A DNA stretch of 13,830 nt, taken from NCBI GenBank assembly GCA_041608535.1, contig JBFISM010000099.1:1-13830 (forward strand), given 5' to 3'. Position numbers and translations under genes: made by a program. This stretch comes from JBFISM01 sp041608535. Lineage in GTDB: Bacteria; Actinomycetota; Acidimicrobiia; Spongiisociales; UBA5794. The notes under the pieces were generated by a model that made no database searches, was not told the DNA's origin, and saw only the letters and a list, made by a program, of their open reading frames with translations. Positions 12,389-13,830 of this stretch are shown here, one piece after another. Every line of letters begins with the position of its first letter. Position 1 is the stretch's first letter.

Positions 12389-13702
12389 ATGCGGGTTCGC
12401 TGGTATGTGTGGGTGGCTGCGTTCCTCCCTGCTGTCGCAGGTGGTGTTTCGTTGGTGCTCGACGACACTGGGGACTTCCGATCCAGCGGCTTGATGGCAG
12501 GGGTGGGGGTCACGCTCGGGGTTCTGGCAGTCTTACTGGGTCTGCTCCGTCCGTGGCGCACCAGGTCAGGTCGATCCAAGCTGGGATCGATTGCCGGCGT
12601 CGGGCTTCTTGGCATAGCTGCCTTGGCGGGCATTGCTGGTGGCGTACCCGAACTCCTCCAAGCTCGGTTCGGGTGGTTCGTTTCACCCGACGCGTACGGG
12701 CCTCGATCGGTGGTGGGTGTCGATGGGGGTTTCGTCGCGGTGGGGAACGATCGGGATGGCGGCGTCATCTGGTTCTCGAGCGACGGCTCGAGTTGGTCAC
12801 GGGTCTCGGCGGCACCGTTGACGGGGTTGGAGATGAGAGATCTCGTCGTTGCAGACGACGCGCTGGTGGCAATCGGCGCACCCTCGGGTTCCGATCAGGG
12901 CGTCGTGCTGTCGTCGCCCGATGGGCAGACATGGGAGGTGGCGGCACGGTTCGGGGGCGGAGGCGAGTTTGGTGTCTATCCCATCGCGCTTGCTCTCCTC
13001 GACCGTGAGTTGGTCGTCGTGACCGACACCTATGGGAACGATACGGCCTTCTTCCACGGCCCCGATGCCGAAACGCTGCGCTTGAGTCTTCCCGCCCCCG
13101 AACACGATGACGGCGATTTCGTGTTGAGCGTCGCATGTACGAGCAGCTCTTGTGTAGCCGTAGGCGGCCAAACCGACATCGGAGTCTTCACGGAGTCGAG
13201 TGCGGGACCCGCAATTTGGAGGTCAACGGACGGAGCCCAGTGGACCCTCACCGGAGGCGGTTTGGGGACTGCCGAGCTGAGCGCGGTAGCGGCGCGCGAC
13301 GAAGGATTCGTAGTCGTCGGCAACAACAGCGATCAGGGGCATGGGGTTGTGTGGACCTCGCCCGACGGGGATGAGTGGACGCAAGTCGATGGCGCCGTGT
13401 TCCAGAACGCGGTCATCGATGGAGCCGTGAACCTCGATCACGGACTGATGGCATTTGGGCGAGACCTGGAAACCAGCGCAATCGTGGTTTGGTCCAGCCC
13501 GGACGCGATGCAATGGGAGCGAACGGTGGTCGACAGTACCGCACCAGTCGGTTCCCAGATCCGCTCGATCGCAGGTAGGCGCCCGTTGATAGTCGCCATG
13601 GGGATCGATGTCGCCAGCAAGTCGACCGCGGTGTGGATCTCGACCGACGGACAGGTCTGGAATCGACTACCCGCCGATGAAGCTGCGTTCGCCGGCACGT
13701 GA
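12389..13702 (+). CDS. Membrane-anchored protein with six Asp-box-like repeats
   Basis: From the ATG at 12389 the product has 437 residues; the frame is open further upstream but without a better ribosome site. Three hydrophobic segments fill the first 90 residues. The remainder is a repeat domain in which the pattern S-x-D-G-x-x-W recurs about six times: SSDGSSWSRV, SPDGQTWEV, STDGAQWTL, SPDGDEWTQV, SPDAMQWERT and STDGQVWNRL. Each is followed by an AVG-type strand such as GFVVVGNN. Asp boxes mark beta-propeller folds as in sialidases and many non-enzymatic surface proteins. No catalytic sialidase residues are recognised, so a surface binding or scaffold role is more likely. Confidence 0.75.
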   Translation: MRVRWYVWVAAFLPAVAGGVSLVLDDTGDFRSSGLMAGVGVTLGVLAVLLGLLRPWRTRSGRSKLGSIAGVGLLGIAALAGIAGGVPELLQARFGWFVSPDAYGPRSVVGVDGGFVAVGNDRDGGVIWFSSDGSSWSRVSAAPLTGLEMRDLVVADDALVAIGAPSGSDQGVVLSSPDGQTWEVAARFGGGGEFGVYPIALALLDRELVVVTDTYGNDTAFFHGPDAETLRLSLPAPEHDDGDFVLSVACTSSSCVAVGGQTDIGVFTESSAGPAIWRSTDGAQWTLTGGGLGTAELSAVAARDEGFVVVGNNSDQGHGVVWTSPDGDEWTQVDGAVFQNAVIDGAVNLDHGLMAFGRDLETSAIVVWSSPDAMQWERTVVDSTAPVGSQIRSIAGRRPLIVAMGIDVASKSTAVWISTDGQVWNRLPADEAAFAGT

Positions 13703-13830
13703 GCAAGATCCAGATATAACCCCAAAGCCGGTGGTCGCCCGGAGCTGATCGATACGCCCGCTCCCGGATCTCGGTTTCGCAGCGTCAGCGACCCGTGATC
13801 AGTTCGGTGTTTACGGACACTACGGGGAGC
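13703..13830. other. Downstream end of window
   Basis: No gene, terminator or RNA is identified in these last 128 bases. Confidence 0.4.

Overview
The window is GC-rich and reads like a chromosome segment from an actinomycete-type bacterium, possibly Acidimicrobiia. The pointers are NTG starts with ATGA/GTGA overlaps, a DUF4395-thioredoxin-rhodanese cluster, a GerMN/Gmad2 protein behind an ECF sigma factor, and a leaderless Cys-rich leader ORF. The taxonomic guess is inference; no rRNA is present.

Region 1 (1-1997) is a dense tRNA array that continues off the left edge. Fifteen tRNAs can be folded by eye: Pro-CGG (partial), Asp-GTC, Glu-CTC, Tyr-GTA, Arg-TCG, Asn-GTT, Ala-TGC, Phe-GAA, Val-TAC, Lys-CTT, Ser-CGA, a short-variable-loop CAG tRNA, Ser-GCT, Gln-CTG and Gly-GCC. 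Two further units (826-930 and 1008-1142) have tRNA parts in the wrong order: T arm and 3' acceptor strand first, then a 4-nt linker, then the 5' acceptor strand (and, in the second, a perfect D arm). In both, leader and trailer are complementary. This is the layout of a circularly permuted tRNA gene and is the most surprising thing in the window. Several spacers hold strong hairpins, including two paralogous stems with a conserved 9-nt bulge.

Region 2 (1998-4557) holds a TROVE/Ro60-family gene (rsr-like, 2646-4193) with a near-perfect Shine-Dalgarno and extreme NCG/NNG codon bias. It lies between two related, highly structured non-coding stretches. These share a conserved core with a T-arm-like hairpin and start with the same hairpin carrying compensatory changes. 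Bacterial Ro60 proteins work with Y RNAs that are usually encoded next to them and mimic tRNA, so these are the best Y-RNA candidates. The tRNA array, permuted tRNA-like genes, Ro60 and Y-RNA-like elements may form one RNA-processing or tRNA-quality-control locus.

Region 3 (4558-6158) is a two-gene unit: an ECF sigma factor overlapping a membrane-anchored GerMN/Gmad2 protein, ended by a hairpin.

Region 4 (6224-8979) is a sulfur operon. It starts with a leaderless 25-residue Cys-rich leader peptide and a downstream stem (probable cysteine attenuator). Then come DUF4395, a thioredoxin-like CxxC protein, a rhodanese, MetZ and a DUF1737 protein, nearly all overlapping.

Region 5 (9232-13702) has a secreted M15 peptidase, a convergent pair of membrane genes (a small NTF2-like anchored protein and a DUF5671 protein) on the minus strand, and a membrane-anchored protein with six Asp-box-like repeats.
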